Shown: piece by piece, positions 6,196 through 7,200 of the stretch
Position numbering within the stretch: position 1 is the stretch's first letter
Layout of the letters: each line of letters starts with the position of its first letter
Origin: Robiginitomaculum sp.
Lineage (GTDB): Bacteria > Pseudomonadota > Alphaproteobacteria > Caulobacterales > Maricaulaceae
Assembly (NCBI GenBank): GCA_026993275.1
Contig: JALWUB010000142.1
Span: forward strand, 1-7,200
Reading direction: 5' to 3'
Length of the DNA: 7,200 bases
Position numbers and translations under genes: made by a program
The notes under the pieces: generated by a model
The model's input: the letters and a program-made list of their open reading frames with translations, nothing else
What the model was told of the DNA's origin: nothing
The model's database searches: none

Positions 6196-7200
6196 GGGCA
6201 CTTCGGCATAGCGGTGCAAACCCTCGCCCGCCAGCAGTGCCCCGGCCAGGAGCACGGGCAGCATCAGCACATTGTCCCACGGCCCCGGTTGCGCAAACAG
6301 CGCCCAGAGACGGCCCAGGGCGCTGATGCTCAAGACATGGCTCAGATAAAGCGCATAGGACTGGTCGCCAATCCAGACCAGTGCCCTGGAGAATACCCGC
6401 CCGGCCCGCTCGGCGCCGGCAGCGCCATAGACGATGAGCGCACCGGCCGGAGCGAAACTGGCCGCCCTGTGCCAGCTGGTCCAGAAGTGCGGCCCGGCCT
6501 GCAAGGACAGGGCGCAGGCGGCGCCAAACAGCACTGCGCCCGCGCCAAGGGCCAGCCCCCAGCCGCGCCCGCCAAGGCGTTCAAGGGCCAGCGCTGCCAG
6601 CGCCCCGCCGAGAAACTCGAAGCTCAAGGGATGAAAGACCAGGCGCAGGACCGGGCCATGCGCCAGCCCGAAAAGCGCCCCGCCCAGCACCAGCACCCCC
6701 CAGCCGAGCAGCGCCGCAAGGCGCCAGCGCCGCGGCAGCAGCACCAGGAGGGTAAAGACGAGGTAGAAATACATTTCATGAATCAGCGTCCAGCCCACGG
6801 CCAGCAAGGGCAGGTGCGCCGAGGGCCAGAGCAGGAACGAGGCCAGCAGCTCGACCTGGGGATTGCTGGCAAACACCCATTGCGGCCGCACCAGCCACAC
6901 CAGCAGCACCATGAGGCTGACCAGCCAGTAAAGCGGATAGATGCGCGTGATCCGGGCAAAGGCAAAGGCGGCGGCGCTGCGCAGGCCCGGCGCTGCCTTC
7001 CAGGCCACATAGACCATGACAAAGCCGGAAATGGCAAAGAACAGGTCAACCCCGGAAAGCCCGGTGCTGAAAATGCTGCCCAGGATCCGGTCGCCTGCAT
7101 ATTTGCCCTCGACGCTTGCCAGATGCGCCAGCACCACCGCCAGCACGGCAATGCCGCGCAGGGCCTGGATGTTGTCAAGACGGCGCAAATGCGGGATGGA
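6154..7200 (-). CDS. Membrane acyltransferase, acyltransferase-3 (OafA/YrhL-like) family, 5' end probably outside window
   Basis: Such enzymes are polytopic inner-membrane proteins that transfer acyl groups, often acetyl, to sugars of O-antigen, exopolysaccharide, peptidoglycan or small molecules. Numbering from a TTG at 7188 (344 residues), the family's R-X10-H motif is present (R11, H22 in LRGIAVLAVVLAH). It is followed by GVDLFFAISGFVM (46-58), RITRIYPLYW (79-88), GWTLIHEMYFYLVF (132-145) and, near the end, SYALYLSH and a HRYAEVPL tail typical of the family. About ten hydrophobic helices are visible; no SGNH hydrolase domain follows, so it is the short form. The frame stays open to the right edge (…SIPH before the TTG). 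The TTG has no ribosome site, so the true start is probably beyond 7200. The substrate cannot be told. It runs towards the anchored protein gene and overlaps it tail to tail. Confidence 0.9.
   Translation of the reverse strand, partial: SIPHLRRLDNIQALRGIAVLAVVLAHLASVEGKYAGDRILGSIFSTGLSGVDLFFAISGFVMVYVAWKAAPGLRSAAAFAFARITRIYPLYWLVSLMVLLVWLVRPQWVFASNPQVELLASFLLWPSAHLPLLAVGWTLIHEMYFYLVFTLLVLLPRRWRLAALLGWGVLVLGGALFGLAHGPVLRLVFHPLSFEFLGGALAALALERLGGRGWGLALGAGAVLFGAACALSLQAGPHFWTSWHRAASFAPAGALIVYGAAGAERAGRVFSRALVWIGDQSYALYLSHVLSISALGRLWALFAQPGPWDNVLMLPVLLAGALLAGEGLHRYAEVPLLALARRWRRRLF

Overview
The window is high-GC, densely coding chromosomal DNA, most likely from an alphaproteobacterium. I infer this from codon use, from the protein sequences, and from a gene order that I recall from that class: glyQ-glyS-ppdK, with a small methyltransferase, a DUF2007 gene and a divergent polyprenyl synthase gene nearby. 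I cannot place it more finely.

Layout. From 4171 down to 1, the minus strand carries a compact block: a DUF2007 protein, a TrmN6-like methyltransferase, glyQ, glyS and the 5' end of ppdK (cut by the window edge). Spacing is tight: a 17-base overlap, a 62-base gap, a 4-base ATGA overlap and a 12-base gap. These genes are probably largely co-transcribed. A divergent intergenic region near 4172-4328 holds a plausible promoter for the plus-strand long-chain polyprenyl diphosphate synthase gene (ispB type).

Downstream of ispB comes a 274-base stretch (5298-5571) with no convincing gene. It is much less GC-rich than its surroundings and holds several interlocking inverted repeats. Then follow an unrecognised membrane-anchored protein on the plus strand (5572-6195) and, convergent with it and overlapping its 3' end by 42 bases, a membrane acyltransferase of the acyltransferase-3 family. 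The latter reading frame is still open at the right edge.

Functionally, the left two-thirds is housekeeping: glycine tRNA charging (GlyQ and GlyS form one enzyme), probable base modification of tRNA, pyruvate/phosphoenolpyruvate interconversion, and the side chain of the respiratory quinone. The right third looks more accessory: a probable envelope-facing protein and an acyltransferase that may decorate a surface glycan. I see no mobile element, CRISPR array, phage gene or RNA gene of a known family. The least explained items are the structured intergenic stretch and the unrecognised anchored protein.
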